The notes under the pieces were generated by a model. It searched no databases. It was given only the letters and a program-made list of their open reading frames with translations, and was not told the DNA's origin. Source: Diphasiastrum complanatum (lineage: Eukaryota; Streptophyta; Lycopodiopsida; Lycopodiales; Lycopodiaceae). From it: 64,000 bases of DNA. Below are positions 11,019-21,600 of the stretch, piece by piece. Both the position numbers and the translations under genes were made by a program. The DNA lies in NCBI GenBank assembly GCA_029204225.1, contig CM055109.1:27978861-28042860 (forward strand), given 5' to 3'. The first letter of the stretch is position 1, and each line of letters starts with the position of its first letter.

Positions 11019-11893
11019 TTGGGAACCATAGGTATCACATCCGGTATTGAGCCATCTCCGAACCATAAGCACACAAAGAACGTGCTCAAGCCATTCATAG
11101 ACACCATTGTTGAGTTTTTTTGGACCCATGACGGATATCTCCTAGAATCCATCCGAGATCCCATCATTCACACCGTGGCCCAGCTACTGAACAACTTCCT
11201 AATGGTTGGCAACCTTAGGAAGGAACAGATCTCATCACAGATCCTCTATCGCATTGTAGACTCCAACTACAAATTAGGATCTTGCCCATTAGAACCCTAC
11301 AATTGGTATGAAATAGTATTTGGTGAGCTGAAGAGGGCTATCAAGGGTAATACCAAGCAGCAATTTGCGGTTGGCCCTCTTCTCTCACTATTATCCACTT
11401 CATATCTGGAGGATAGACTCTGTGGGTTCAATGTCGATTTCGTGTTGTCTGTCTACGAAGAAGCACTGACCGAGTCATCTCACCAGGCCTCAAGCTCACA
11501 CAGTTGTTGTCGTGTATGCAGCGAAGTCGTTATAGCTGACTTGCCTCCCACGTCACGTCCCCGGACTAGGCAAACCTCTTCAGCTGCACTTCCACCCCCC
11601 ACTGCAATTCGCACTGGACTCCCCATCCCCCAATCCACTGATGCTTCCCTCACCTCTGCTTCCTCACAGGGTCAGTCTATGACCATTGGAGCCACAATTC
11701 CACTGATGCTCCCCTCACCTCTGCTTCCTCACAAGGTCAGTCTGTGACCATTGGAGCCACAATTCCAATCACAGCTGCCCAAGCTGCCTCACCCCCACAA
11801 ACTCAAGCAATCTCACTGAATATCCAGGCTTTTATGGACATGTTCGATGATTCCGACCCCCTTGGGGTTTCAGAAATTTTTGTCATGCCCTAA
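11019..11893 (+). pseudogene. Extra ORF downstream of integrase (unknown product)
   Basis: The ATG at 11019 opens 242 codons. The N-terminal ~150 residues look globular (for example IVEFFWTHDGYLLESIRDP, QISSQILYRIVDSNYKLGSC, YEIVFGELKRAIKG). A proline/serine/threonine-rich tail follows. A 65-bp tandem duplication at 11635-11764 shifts the frame and ends it at 11745-11747. Read with one copy, the frame would continue through TAAQAASPPQTQAIS and AFMDMFDDSDPLGVSE to a stop near 11893. Athila-group elements often have an additional ORF here, sometimes env-like. I see no signal peptide or membrane segment, and cannot name this one. Confidence 0.55.
11635..11764 (+). repeat. 65-bp tandem duplication
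   Basis: CCACTGATGCT begins at 11635 and again at 11700. The two copies differ at only a few positions (TTCCC/TCCCC, ACAGGG/ACAAGG, CTATGA/CTGTGA). Because 65 is not a multiple of three, the duplication breaks the host ORF. Confidence 0.85.
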
Positions 11894-13149
11894 AGTCTAG
11901 GGCCCTTTGAATTCTAATCCCCCTAGAAAAGGATTCAAATAGTTCCATGACAGCTCTACACTTTTTGATTCCTCGTTCCAGATAAATCAACAAGATACAG
12001 TAGTTGATCAAGCACCAGACACCATTCGGGTCGTCCATGTGGTTAAATCTCCAAAGCAGTTCGACGCCACGGGGCCAGAAGGGTTTGAGAAATAGGATAT
12101 CTTTGAAGAAGAAGAATTGTCGGCACCACCTCCTCCCAAGTTTTAGAGTCAAATCCACAACTTGAAGTTCTGATCATGCAACAATTCTCACCTCAACAAC
12201 ATGATTAGGCAGAATTGGATGTGGCTATGGATTCAGGAATGGATCAGGGAGGAGTGCCAGAGGTTGAAGAGGTTCAACCAGTTCAACCAGTCACGCAAAC
12301 AGGTCCATCCACAACAGAGACCAGACCGTTGTTTTGAAGGCCCATCAGCGTCGAAGACGAAATCAAAAGTTTTTTGCAGCAACACCCACATGAGTCCTCG
12401 CATGGTGGTTGGGTCATAAAGTTCAAAACCTCATAGATTGAGGCCGAAAAAGAAATTGATAAGCTACCAATTTTGAGAGAGCAACTGGCCTGGAGAGTTA
12501 CAATTTTTGATAAAGCTCCTGATTCTATAAGGAGCTATGTTGCAAGTCCTCGCCCACTACGAGTAGATCCGTGCTATTACTGATGCCATGTTGAAATAAG
12601 TGGAAAGATCTAGGGGTGGCCATGGATTAAATCATGATTTATACACCGAATTGGCCAGTTATCCACCAGTCTCTCAACTTGATGATTTTAGTGGATTTTC
12701 ACAAAGCGCTACAAGCATACCAGTGGGAGTACATGTTTTCTCCTAATCCGACCGTTAGGCAATCGACGCTTTTTGCAAAAGACTTGACTATGTTGGCATC
12801 CGTTTACTCAATGGGATGATTGCCTTCCTACGTTGGCATTCGATCCAAATATGCCAATGGTGTCCGACAACGTTAAAGATCGGCTGCCCTTAACAAGATT
12901 GTACTTTCGTGCCGCGATGATGGGTGGTTCCTGGGAATCAAGATTTACAGCTTGGAAAACGTCAAAGTGGATCGTCGGAGCGCATAGGTGCTTTTTATCG
13001 CACAATTTGGATCTCAACACTATCCGACTCGACTTCATGGAGAAGGTGCAGCATCATTTAATAAAATTTTGATGCGAGGCTAATCAAAGCCCAAAATGAA
13101 TAATCTTGTGAGGTGTCATGGGACCGCCACCAGTTTTGGTGGGGGATAT
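11894..13149 (+). other. 3' non-coding part of the gypsy element and polypurine tract
   Basis: No ORF with family character was found. Short open pieces at 12201-12419, 12634-12819 and 12833-13072 are in different frames and may be remains of the extra ORF region or of captured sequence. The stretch ends with TGGTGGGGGATAT (about 13137-13149), a purine tract directly before the 3' LTR start. Confidence 0.55.
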
Positions 13150-13492
13150 TGTTGGAGGTTTGCGGATCCCAAGGCAACTCTAACCCTAGTTAATAAGTGA
13201 GAGGGATTTGGCATCTTGCGTGCGTAAGTCCAACCCGATGATCACATAGTTATTTGATAATTAGAAAGTCAATAAAAGGACTTTAGGCCTTTTTGCGAGA
13301 CTTTTAATGTCGCAGGCCTAAATTTTGAGTTAGTGAATAAAATAGGGGTTCCTACCAAATTTCAATTTCAAATTGGTTCCCTCCAATTATTGAATGGGTT
13401 CCCACTCCTTTTTAAATATGAGTAGTTAGGGAGGTAGAAATTCGCCAATAGGATTTTGAGGCCAAGGCCCTCCTCTCACTATAAATAGGGGA
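13150..13492 (+). repeat. 3' LTR of the gypsy element, truncated after the TATA box
   Basis: It starts TGTTGGAGG and follows the 5' LTR to ACTATAAATAGGGG near 13478-13491. A ~23-bp segment near 13227-13250 is absent from the 5' LTR. After 13492 similarity stops abruptly, although about 400 bp of R-U5 should follow. Confidence 0.82.
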
Positions 13493-16316
13493 AAACTAAC
13501 AGTGATTGTTAGCTAACTAGCAAGCTAAGCATCAGACAAATTCATTCAATAGCGGAAAGAGAGAGCACTCCACAATCCAAGAGAACATTGTATAAATTGT
13601 ATTAACAAAAGAGAGGAAGCGATACACATATATATAGGCTTTTGAAGAGGGTACCAGAAAACCTCCTTAAAAAAGTGCACTCTCCTACTAGAAATTCTAG
13701 CATTTAATGCTCACATGTGTGACGAGTATGGTATGTGGTCACATGACATGCATTTTGCAAACCTAGTCTCTTGGTAGTATACTTTACAATATCCAATTTG
13801 ATGCTTTGTAGCAAAAGTTATGATCGTTGGAAGTTTGGCAATTTTTAGTTCAAAAATTGGCAATTTTTCGAAAGCCTCTGATTGGATGTCAGAAAGCTAA
13901 GCAATAGCAGTAGTTTTGAGGATGAGATTTTATGCATGAGAATTGTTTTTGTCATAAGCAAGTAAAAAATGATTTTTCAGTTCAGTTAGGTAGTTTACAT
14001 AAAAAGTCAAGTTTTTCGTATATCACTGCTTGTGGATTTTGTTGCATGCCATATGTTTGAAATCATTTTGATTTGGATTGATAACAATGAAACAGAGAGT
14101 TGATGACGAAAATCAATATTCACAATTCTACTCCAAGGGCATAATCTCCCTCGAATCTCCTCTTGAACTTTAGGATTAGAGTCATTCCAATCTCATTCTT
14201 GCCACTTAATTTCCATTACAATTTCAAAGGTCTTCATTAGATTCTCTTTAACCTTATAAAAACAAATTTTATTCCCTTTCTAAATTCTTGATAGCAAAAT
14301 TTGACACCTTTCTACACATATTATTGACTCATTCTATTCCTTTAAGAATTGATTCAACTTTCCCCTTGGAATTGATACTTCAAAGCTATGCAACACATAT
14401 TTTCTGACTACCCTTCTTAGCTCTACCTCTCCCTTCATAGATTTGTCCTTACCTCACCCCTTTTTCTCAATCTGAAAATTATCCTCCACAGAGCTCACAT
14501 ATTTCGAAGAAACAAACAATGATCTTAGTCTCTATAGGATAACATTGCTATGGAGAATATGGAACACATGGAATGGTCTACTATTCAATGACAAGGAAAT
14601 TTTACTATCAATTACTAGTTACATGACATATGCAAATGTCTGGTTATTTGTTTCTAATAAATTGTTTGTCTTTTGGCCCTCCTAAGGGAGACACCCTTTT
14701 CATGACCTATACATGCATGCCAACATAGTGAGAAAAATTATAAAATGATATTTCCAAAATCTTCTATCATGAGATATTTTTAGAAACCATAAACCAAGAA
14801 CTCCCCCATGACTTTCCTCTAAAGAGCCCAATAGTATGAAGTAGATTGGTTGACTTTTTTGTTATAATAACATCATAAGAATGTCTCCATTTATATAAAT
14901 GCATAGCTACAACTTTTTTTTTTCTCCCATTTGGCACATAATGAGGTTATAAATCATCACAGTGGGTCAAGTCAACATGATATGGTAACACCCTTGACTC
15001 CTTTTATTTGTGAAACAATCCCTTTTATATTGCATGTCTCTTGACTTCTTTTATTTGTGAAACAATCCCTTATATATTGCATGTCTCTTGAAATCTTGTC
15101 TTGCATGCCTCCTTTGATTCTTAAATGAGGTAAAAAAATTGCATGGTTCTTATTTTACTAAGGATGATAAGGAGGGACATCAACTAAAAAGTACTTATCT
15201 TTTTCTAAATAGCTTGGAAGTCTCCAATATTTTGGGCAATTATTATGACATTGACCTTTTCACAAATGCTTGGGCTGACCTGAGCGCATACTAGAATGGG
15301 TTTGCAAGTTGTGGGCATGGTCCACACTTTGACTAACATGTCCACTTCAATAAACAATTGATAGTTATTGTGTAGTTCAAAATTTTTGTTAACCAAATAT
15401 ATATATATAGATATATATGTTTTTCACTGTAACAACATTTAAAGTAAGGAGGTTTACTCATGAGACCACACAATACATTGGAGAATCCATATAATTTTTA
15501 AAATGCTATGATTGCTATGATTTTTGAATCAGTTCTAAGTAACTAGCATTGTTACTACACCTAAATCTTATCCTATTGTTGCTACATGCAGGCCTTGGGC
15601 TCCTTTGGGTTCATCTTTGGAATATTTTTGCAAACTTAAGGTAGCTCATTGGACAAGTTGTAACCAAAACAAATTTTTCAATCGATTTCAATTGTTTACA
15701 TGGCTTGTAGTAGGTTTTTGTTGTTGTTAATTATCCATATTTGACAATTTTATTATTGTTATGATTACCATTGCATGACTATATAAATGCATTTTGTTTT
15801 ATATAGGGCTACATAGAAACAACTCTACAAAAGATTTTTAAACTTCTTGTTTCAATATATTTTATCGATCTTGAGTTGCCTTTTTAGGAGATGTTCAATA
15901 TTGGTGATGAGTGTGTTTTAGAGTGTGGGAAAATAAGTGCATCCTACTATGGAATCACATGATGAGACATGGATTGTGAAAATTGTCAACTAGTTTTCTA
16001 GCTTTTTAGTTAGTTTGGCAATTTGAGACTAAATGAGGCCAAATTAGTAAATAAAGTGCACATGATTGCTTACACACATGTAAAACAATGTACATGACCA
16101 TTTAAAAGTTGGTTCCAAGTTCATTTAGTCATTTGTACCGACAAAAGTCCATTTTTAGATTTACTTGGCAATGTTGGCCAATACGCCTAGTTTAGGTCAA
16201 GTTTTGGATAAGCTAGGCCAAATGGAGTTCATCAAAACAAGCTTTTTATTTATTAAAAATATTGTTTATAATCAAGATACATTGTGTTTCTAGTTTCTAA
16301 ATTGACAATCACCACT
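13493..16316. other. No gene seen; AT-rich, probably old transposon debris
   Basis: No ORF with recognisable domains occurs. There are fragments with LTR-like traits (TATATATAGGC near 13630, CACATGTGTG near 13713), a 47-bp tandem duplication at 14993-15086, and AT runs near 15397-15420. None could be assigned to a family. Confidence 0.5.
14993..15086 (+). repeat. 47-bp tandem duplication
   Basis: CTTGACTYCTTTTATTTGTG begins at 14993 and at 15040. The copies differ by two substitutions, and the start of a third unit (CTTG) is at 15087. Confidence 0.85.
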
Positions 16317-16627
16317 AGTGAGTGCTCCCCATGTGGATGAAGAATCTCTTCTTTGGATGTAAAATTTCCATTTGTGGATGAGCTTTGCTCCCCTTGGAAG
16401 AAAAAGTCTCCCTAAATGGATGAGCAATAAGATTGTCAATTATTGACAATCTCTACTAGTGAGTGAGCTATGCTCCCCATGTAGATGAACAAATTTTCCA
16501 AGTGAGTGCTCTCCATGTGGATGAAGAATCTCCTTTTTGGATATAAAATTTCCATTTCTGGATGAGCTTTGCTCTCCTTAGAAGAAAAAGTCTCCCTAAA
16601 TGGATGAGCACTAAGATTGTCAATTAT
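16317..16627 (+). repeat. ~125-bp direct repeat pair, offset 184 bp
   Basis: AGTGAGTGCTCYCCATGTGG begins at 16317 and at 16501, and similarity runs to GATTGTCAATTAT (about 16443 and 16627). The spacer at 16444-16500 contains a third partial copy (AGTGAGCTATGCTCCCCATG). It lies next to the 3' end of a minus-strand copia element, where that element's LTR would be expected, but it does not match the LTR at 19222-19955. Confidence 0.8.
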
Positions 16628-16685
16628 TTTGCATACAGTTTTTGTTGATTCCTTAGAACAATCTCTCTATTGTCTTGAATTACTC

Positions 16686-17135
16686 TCACTGTCTCAAAAT
16701 ATCTGACTCTAAGCACTTAGATATTCCTATCAACAGAGATTTCGAAATTAGGCCAAGGTTAGACCTCATCTTCATAAAGACATTCTTGAGTAGAGGCTTG
16801 GTGAGAAGATCTGCAACACAATTTGAAGATGAAACATGCTCCAATGAAATCTCTCTTCCAATGACTTTTTCTCTTACAAAATGATGAGCCACTTCAATAT
16901 GCTTGCTCCTTGCATGAAAGACTGGATTATTTGCAAGAGCCTAAGCAGCAATGTCATCATTTTTTATAATTGGTAAATCTTCATCTGCATAACACTTAAG
17001 CTCCAAAAGTAGCCTTTTGATCCATAAAACCTACTTTGTTGTGGTTGTAAGAGATTTGTATTCAGCTTCACAGGATGATAAGAAAATAGTTGCCTACTTC
17101 TTTGACAGCCAAGAAACCAAATTTCCTCCTGTAGA
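16686..17135 (-). pseudogene. copia RNase H C-terminal half
   Basis: On the minus strand, from about 17135 downward, it reads LVSWLSKK, LSSCEAEYKSLTTTTK, WIKRLLLELKC, then NPVFHARSKHIEVAHHFVRE, LEHVSSSNCVADLLTKPL and SNLGLISKSL. Small frameshifts or stops are present, for example after SKK and near the codon around 16940. It is joined directly to gag-protease at about 17135, with integrase and all of RT missing. Confidence 0.85.
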
Positions 17136-18457
17136 ACCTTGGTCTCATAAGCAATATCTGAAATGTTAGCACTCTCCCTGGAATCTAGTTTGTACAACTT
17201 ACCAATTCTAGATTCTCTAGCAATAACTTCATTTTCTCTTGAGATTATACACTTGTCAACTTGAAACTTGACATCCAATCCACTATCAAACAATTGTCCT
17301 ACACTAATGAGATTCTTAGTCAATCTAGGTACATACAGTACATCATGTAAGCAAATTTTTTTTGATGATGATGCATGTAATGGAATGCTGCCTATTCCTT
17401 CAATCCTACACTCTACATCATTAGTATAGATTGACCTTTTTGCACCTAGATATGGCATGAGATTAGTGAAAGAGTTCCTAGAACTAGACATGTGGGAACT
17501 AGCCCCACTATCTATCCACCAGACTTCTTCATTCTTAAAAAGAAAAGATGAAAAAGTAGACATCATTAATGAATCCTCTCTTTCACTCTCTACACCCTCA
17601 CACTCATCCTCATTAGTAAGGTTAGCTTGCTTAGATTGGTTCTTCTTCTTGAAACAGTTTGATGCATAATGTCCTTTCTTTTCACAGAAAAAACACTTGA
17701 TCTTTGATAGCTTCTTCTTGCCACTAGATGTTGCACCTTGTGAGGACTCACCACCTTCTTTGGCTTTGTCCTTCTTGAAGTGTTGTTGTCCTTTGCCCTT
17801 GTCTCTTGACTTGTCTCTGATGAAGAGTGCTTTGTCATCTCCACCATCTTTCAATGAAAGTCTCTTGATCCTCAACATCTTGTTCTCTTGCCTGCTTTTT
17901 TCAGCAATGAGAACACCTTGCAGTGTCTCCAAGGATGGAAGATCCTCTCTGACAGCATAAGTCTGCACAATATTGTCATACTCATCTCTAAGTCCATTTA
18001 GGACTACTTGAACAAGTTCAGTGTTCTTAAGAGCATCACTAGTAACAGCTAACTCTTGATGAAGATCCTTAACTCTCATGACATATGATGAAGCACTCTC
18101 ATCTACTCTCTGATAATTTAGAAATATTTGGTTTCTAAGTGTAAGCAATCTAGAAGTATTTTTGATTTCATAGATTGTTTTTAGAGTATCCCAGGCTTCC
18201 TTGGCAATGGTGCATGTACTGGTCTCTCTTAACACTTCATTGATAACATTCATTTTTATAAAATGAAGGGCAATTCTGGTTCTTTTGTGGAATGCTGCAG
18301 CTTCATTAGGTGCAGCAGGTTCTTCTTCAACTCCACTCACAATATCCATTACATCCTATAGAATCAACAATCATTCCATTCTGATATTCCACATTGCATA
18401 ATTGGAAGATGTTAATCTCTCAATGTGCTCTAAGAAATGTGAACTAGATGAAGACAT
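17135..18457 (-). pseudogene. copia gag-protease of an internally deleted element
   Basis: The likely gag start is the ATG at 18457 (MSSSSSHFLEHIERLTSSNY). Two stops (TGA, TAG) near 18365-18375 precede the long open frame that begins at 18349. Gag motifs include EAWDTLKTIYEIKN, YVMRVKDLHQELAV and LNGLRDEYDNIVQTY. The CCHC knuckle is CFFCEKKGHYASNC, then the protease site WWIDSGASSHMS and the pre-integrase part (LISVGQLFDSGLDVKF). The 461-codon frame then runs out of phase into RNase H, because integrase and RT are deleted. Gag and protease look intact from 18349 onward, so this could be a non-autonomous derivative. Confidence 0.88.
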
Positions 18458-19209
18458 CTTCTTGGTTATAAATTCTAGTAATGATAAAAAAATGGAGTTG
18501 AAAGGATGTTGCTTGCTATCTCAATCTAGGATCTAACACAGATGTTGATCCACCCTATGAAATCTAGCAACAGATGTGAGAGCAAATTATCAATATAGAA
18601 AATCTATCTATCTTGACAATGGATCTTGCTTCAATCACAAAAGAAGAAGCACATGCAAGCAAGAAGTCTATCTCTCCCATGAGTTTCAATGTATTGATAA
18701 ACTCTCTAGGAACTTACTTTCAACTCAAACACAGTAATATGTGTGAAATGAAAAGTCCAAGACGTCTATACACTCACTTCTATCCAATCCTACTTGATTG
18801 ACAGTGAAAATTGATGAAAATGGTGAAAAAGACAGATGTGTGCTCACTTTGGCATATCCCACGAGTTGAGTACCCTCTCAGACTCTCTGATTGCCTAAAA
18901 CTCTTCTAAAAACAAATCAAATTGATTTAGAAACAAGAGCAACACATTCTACTCTCCAATACCTATCCAACAAGCTATAGAACATCAAATTTGGATCATT
19001 CCTTGAGAAGTAGCACTCATGATTTCACACGTGTGAGCTCTCTGTTCGTACAGAGCTCCGCTGGATCAGATCAGCCTTGATTTGATCCACTTATGATCCA
19101 TAGATTGCTTGTTTTTCAGCAAGTTTGAATCCTTCTCCAAAATCCGAGTTCCTACAAGCAAAAACACTGATGATCTGATGTATACACCCTCACCTCTTCA
19201 AAGCATGAA
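18458..19209 (-). other. 5' leader of the copia element, non-coding
   Basis: This lies between primer site and gag on the minus strand. No ORF of interest was found. It carries TTCACACGTGTGAG at 19024-19037, an extended palindrome around the G-box core CACGTG. Confidence 0.6.
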
Positions 19210-19221
19210 GCTCTGATACCA
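19210..19221 (-). other. Primer binding site, initiator tRNA-Met type
   Basis: The minus strand reads TGGTATCAGAGC immediately after the LTR end (…AACTTCACA). This is the classic complement of the 3' end of initiator tRNA-Met used by most plant copia elements. It fixes the element's minus orientation. Confidence 0.9.
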
Positions 19222-19955
19222 TGTGAAGTTTTTAGCATGTGTGAACTTCACCACACACCCTACAGGATCTTACTAAGGTGTTGTGATTGCACAAGATTAA
19301 TCAAAGAACAATATGCTTGAAAAATCTAAGGCAAGAGCACAATGACATACATTTGATGAAAAAATCTAACTCTTCACTATGAGAAATGAATGTCAGAAAT
19401 AATTCTAAGTGTTCAGTATGGGAAAAGAGGGTGCTCTCAGGTAGAGAGAGAAAATCATACATAGAAAACTCGGGTAGAGAGAGAGAGAGAGAGAATGAGT
19501 CCAAAATATCAAAATCTCAATATTCACAATATGGCAAAACATGCCCAATTTTCCCTACATGAGAGAGACTCGAATTCCTACAGTGGAGTTGCATGGAAAG
19601 TCCACTTAACTGAACTAATTCACCTACCAGAGACCCACATGTGTAACTGCATGCATGTATGGTGCATGTACTGCATGTCAACTCATAAAATTGCCTAGAC
19701 ATGTGTAGATCACAGAAACTAATTTGCATGTTGCATGCACTAATTGCATGTGGCTTGCATGCATACAATAAGACTATGCTATTTAAACATCTGCATGTCA
19801 TCATAATTGAACCTATCTAACTCAAATCTGAGCTACACTAGAAGGATATGTGTCAATTCACACTCCTTATATGTACAACATGAAATCTAGTGGAAATCAT
19901 CATGGACATGACCCCAAACTCGAGATAGGAAGATAATATTTTAATAATCTTCACA
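19222..19955 (-). repeat. 5' LTR of the minus-strand copia element
   Basis: Read on the minus strand it begins TGTGAAGATTATT and ends AACTTCACA, giving matching TGTGAAG/CTTCACA ends, and it abuts the primer site. It includes a short (GA)n at about 19472-19496 and a palindrome-rich part with repeated GCATG near 19640-19760. No second copy lies at the other end of this element, so the 3' LTR is lost or replaced. Confidence 0.75.
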
Positions 19956-20307
19956 TATCATATTGCTCTTTCAATCTATTTCAGAACTGAACTTCTTATT
20001 GAATCTAATATCAAGTAATACCTCAAACCATTTCTAATCTCTTTGGTGGACTTTACTCATTCCATTTTTGTGAGTATGAATTAATTTTTAGGGCACCAGA
20101 ACATTTAAGCTGTGACTACACTTAGCATAAACAATCTATCAACTATTTTGCTTCTAGCAACCCATTGTAGCGGGAGAGCTATTTTGCAAATATTCCTGCT
20201 CTCTTCTCCACTCACATTCTCTATCCTCCTTAGCCCTATTAGTTTGGTAGACCCATAGCCCAAATAAACCAAGAGATTCAGTTTGTTCTATTTGTATTAC
20301 TATTAAC
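19956..20307. other. No gene seen; flank of the next copia element
   Basis: AT-rich sequence without a recognisable LTR, primer site or ORF precedes the plus-strand gag. Confidence 0.5.
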
Positions 20308-21150
20308 ATGTCTCATATTGGTAGCTCTTCGTCTTCATCATCCAATGAAGCTAGAATCATTGACAAGTTCAATGGATCTAACTTCTATATCTGGAAGTTA
20401 AAACTCTGGATGATGCTGATAGATAGAGATCTTTGGGATGTAGTAGAAGGTTCTGACCTCAAACTAGAAGATGGTGATCAAGCAAAGGCATGGAAGATCA
20501 AAGATCAGAAAGCCTTAGCATGTATTACACTCAATCCGGCCGACTCCTAAATATCCCATGTTACTACGTGCAAAACCTCTAAGGAAACATTGGAGTTATT
20601 ATCAAATCTCTATGAGACCCATGATGTAACCACTAGGTTGCATCTTCTTAGAAGGAAGTTCTTTACTGTTAGCATGTATGATTCTACTGCCATCACTTCT
20701 CACATCAATAGCTTCAAATCTTTAATGGATTAGTTATCAGCTGTAGGACCTTGCTATTCAAGATGATGATGCCGTTATGACCTTGCTTTCTTCTCTTCCA
20801 AAGTCGTATGAACACTTTGTGGTGATGATTTCCACACAACCTGATCTTACTCGTCAAAAGGTGATCGGTCACCTACGTCAAGAAGAAATGTAGAGAAAGA
20901 CCAACGGCTTGTCCATCAAAGATAGGTCCCTATCTTTATACACCAAGAAGAAAGACTACTCCAAGGGCCAGAATCAAGTGCATCAACAACATCAGAAGCC
21001 TCACACTGACGGTGAGAATGGTGGATCGCACAAGAGGCTCTTCTACAGATATTGCAAGACAACCAATCACAACATCAAGGAGTGTCATATCCGCATCTAG
21101 AATGAGGCTAATAAGCAACAACAGCAGCAGCCAGAGTCCTCCAATGCGAC
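20308..21150 (+). pseudogene. copia gag, broken
   Basis: The ATG at 20308 opens an 80-codon frame, with NGSNFYIWKLKLWMMLIDRD and LWDVVEG typical of copia gag. It continues in other frames with LYETHDVTTRLHLLRRKFF, LLSSLPKSYEHFVVMIS and VIGHLRQEEM. The zinc knuckle reads FYRYCKTTNHNIKEC, where the first Cys of CCHC is Tyr. Stops at 20548, near 20733 and at 20892, plus a stop before the knuckle end, disable it. Confidence 0.87.
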
Positions 21151-21600
21151 ATAATTCAAGGAGCATGATACACACCTGTTAATGGCTTACAACAGTGGCA
21201 ACGAAGACCATGATAGTTGGTACTTGGACAATGACGCTACCCAACACATGACCTCTCGCAAGGAATGGTTTACTGAGTATGCAGCTTACAACAAAGATCA
21301 ATTCATCTACCTCGAAGATTCAAGCACCATATGCGTGGAAGGAAAAGGGATAGTCAAGATCACGTTCAACAATGATCTTTCTATTTGTATTCCTAATGTT
21401 CTTCATGTACCTCAGCTATCAAAGAACCTGTTATTAGTCTCTAAGATAACTGATGAGGGCTACACTGTTACTTTCTCTTCTGAACAATGTAAATCTTCGA
21501 TGAAGATACTACTCTGACTACATGTACTAGAGTTGAAAATCTATATCTACTCTCTAGCTCAGTTGCATTAGCTAGTATTGCTATCCTGTGGCATAGTCAA
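21151..21600 (+). pseudogene. copia protease and pre-integrase segment, active site altered
   Basis: The frame from 21182 reads DSWYLDNDATQHMTSRKEWF, then VLHVPQLSKNLLLVSKITDE. Copia proteases have Asp-Ser-Gly-Ala here; this copy has Asp-Asn-Asp-Ala. Both changes fit single G-to-A transitions (AGT to AAT, GGC to GAC). The catalytic Asp remains, but the motif should be non-functional. The frame ends at 21515. Confidence 0.85.

Larger units (their letters stand above)
2536..13492 (+). mobile_element. Ty3/gypsy LTR retrotransposon, Athila/Tat-like, decayed
   Basis: The order is 5' LTR, primer site resembling the complement of tRNA-Asp, long leader, gag with zinc knuckles, protease, RT, RNase H, integrase, about 2.5 kb of extra 3' sequence with one more ORF, purine tract and start of the 3' LTR. 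Protease and RT precede integrase, which defines gypsy. The tRNA-Asp-type primer site and the long 3' part after integrase point to the Athila/Tat group (family knowledge). There is no chromodomain. Stops and frameshifts occur in every domain and the integrase has lost catalytic residues, so it is not autonomous. No target duplication could be verified because the 3' LTR is incomplete. Confidence 0.88.

Noticed and set aside
11883-12158. 91-codon minus-strand frame within the gypsy 3' region
   Set aside because: No family resemblance, and opposite to the element's coding strand.
17457-17960. Plus-strand frames of 70-87 codons
   Set aside because: Antisense shadows of the copia gag-protease frame.
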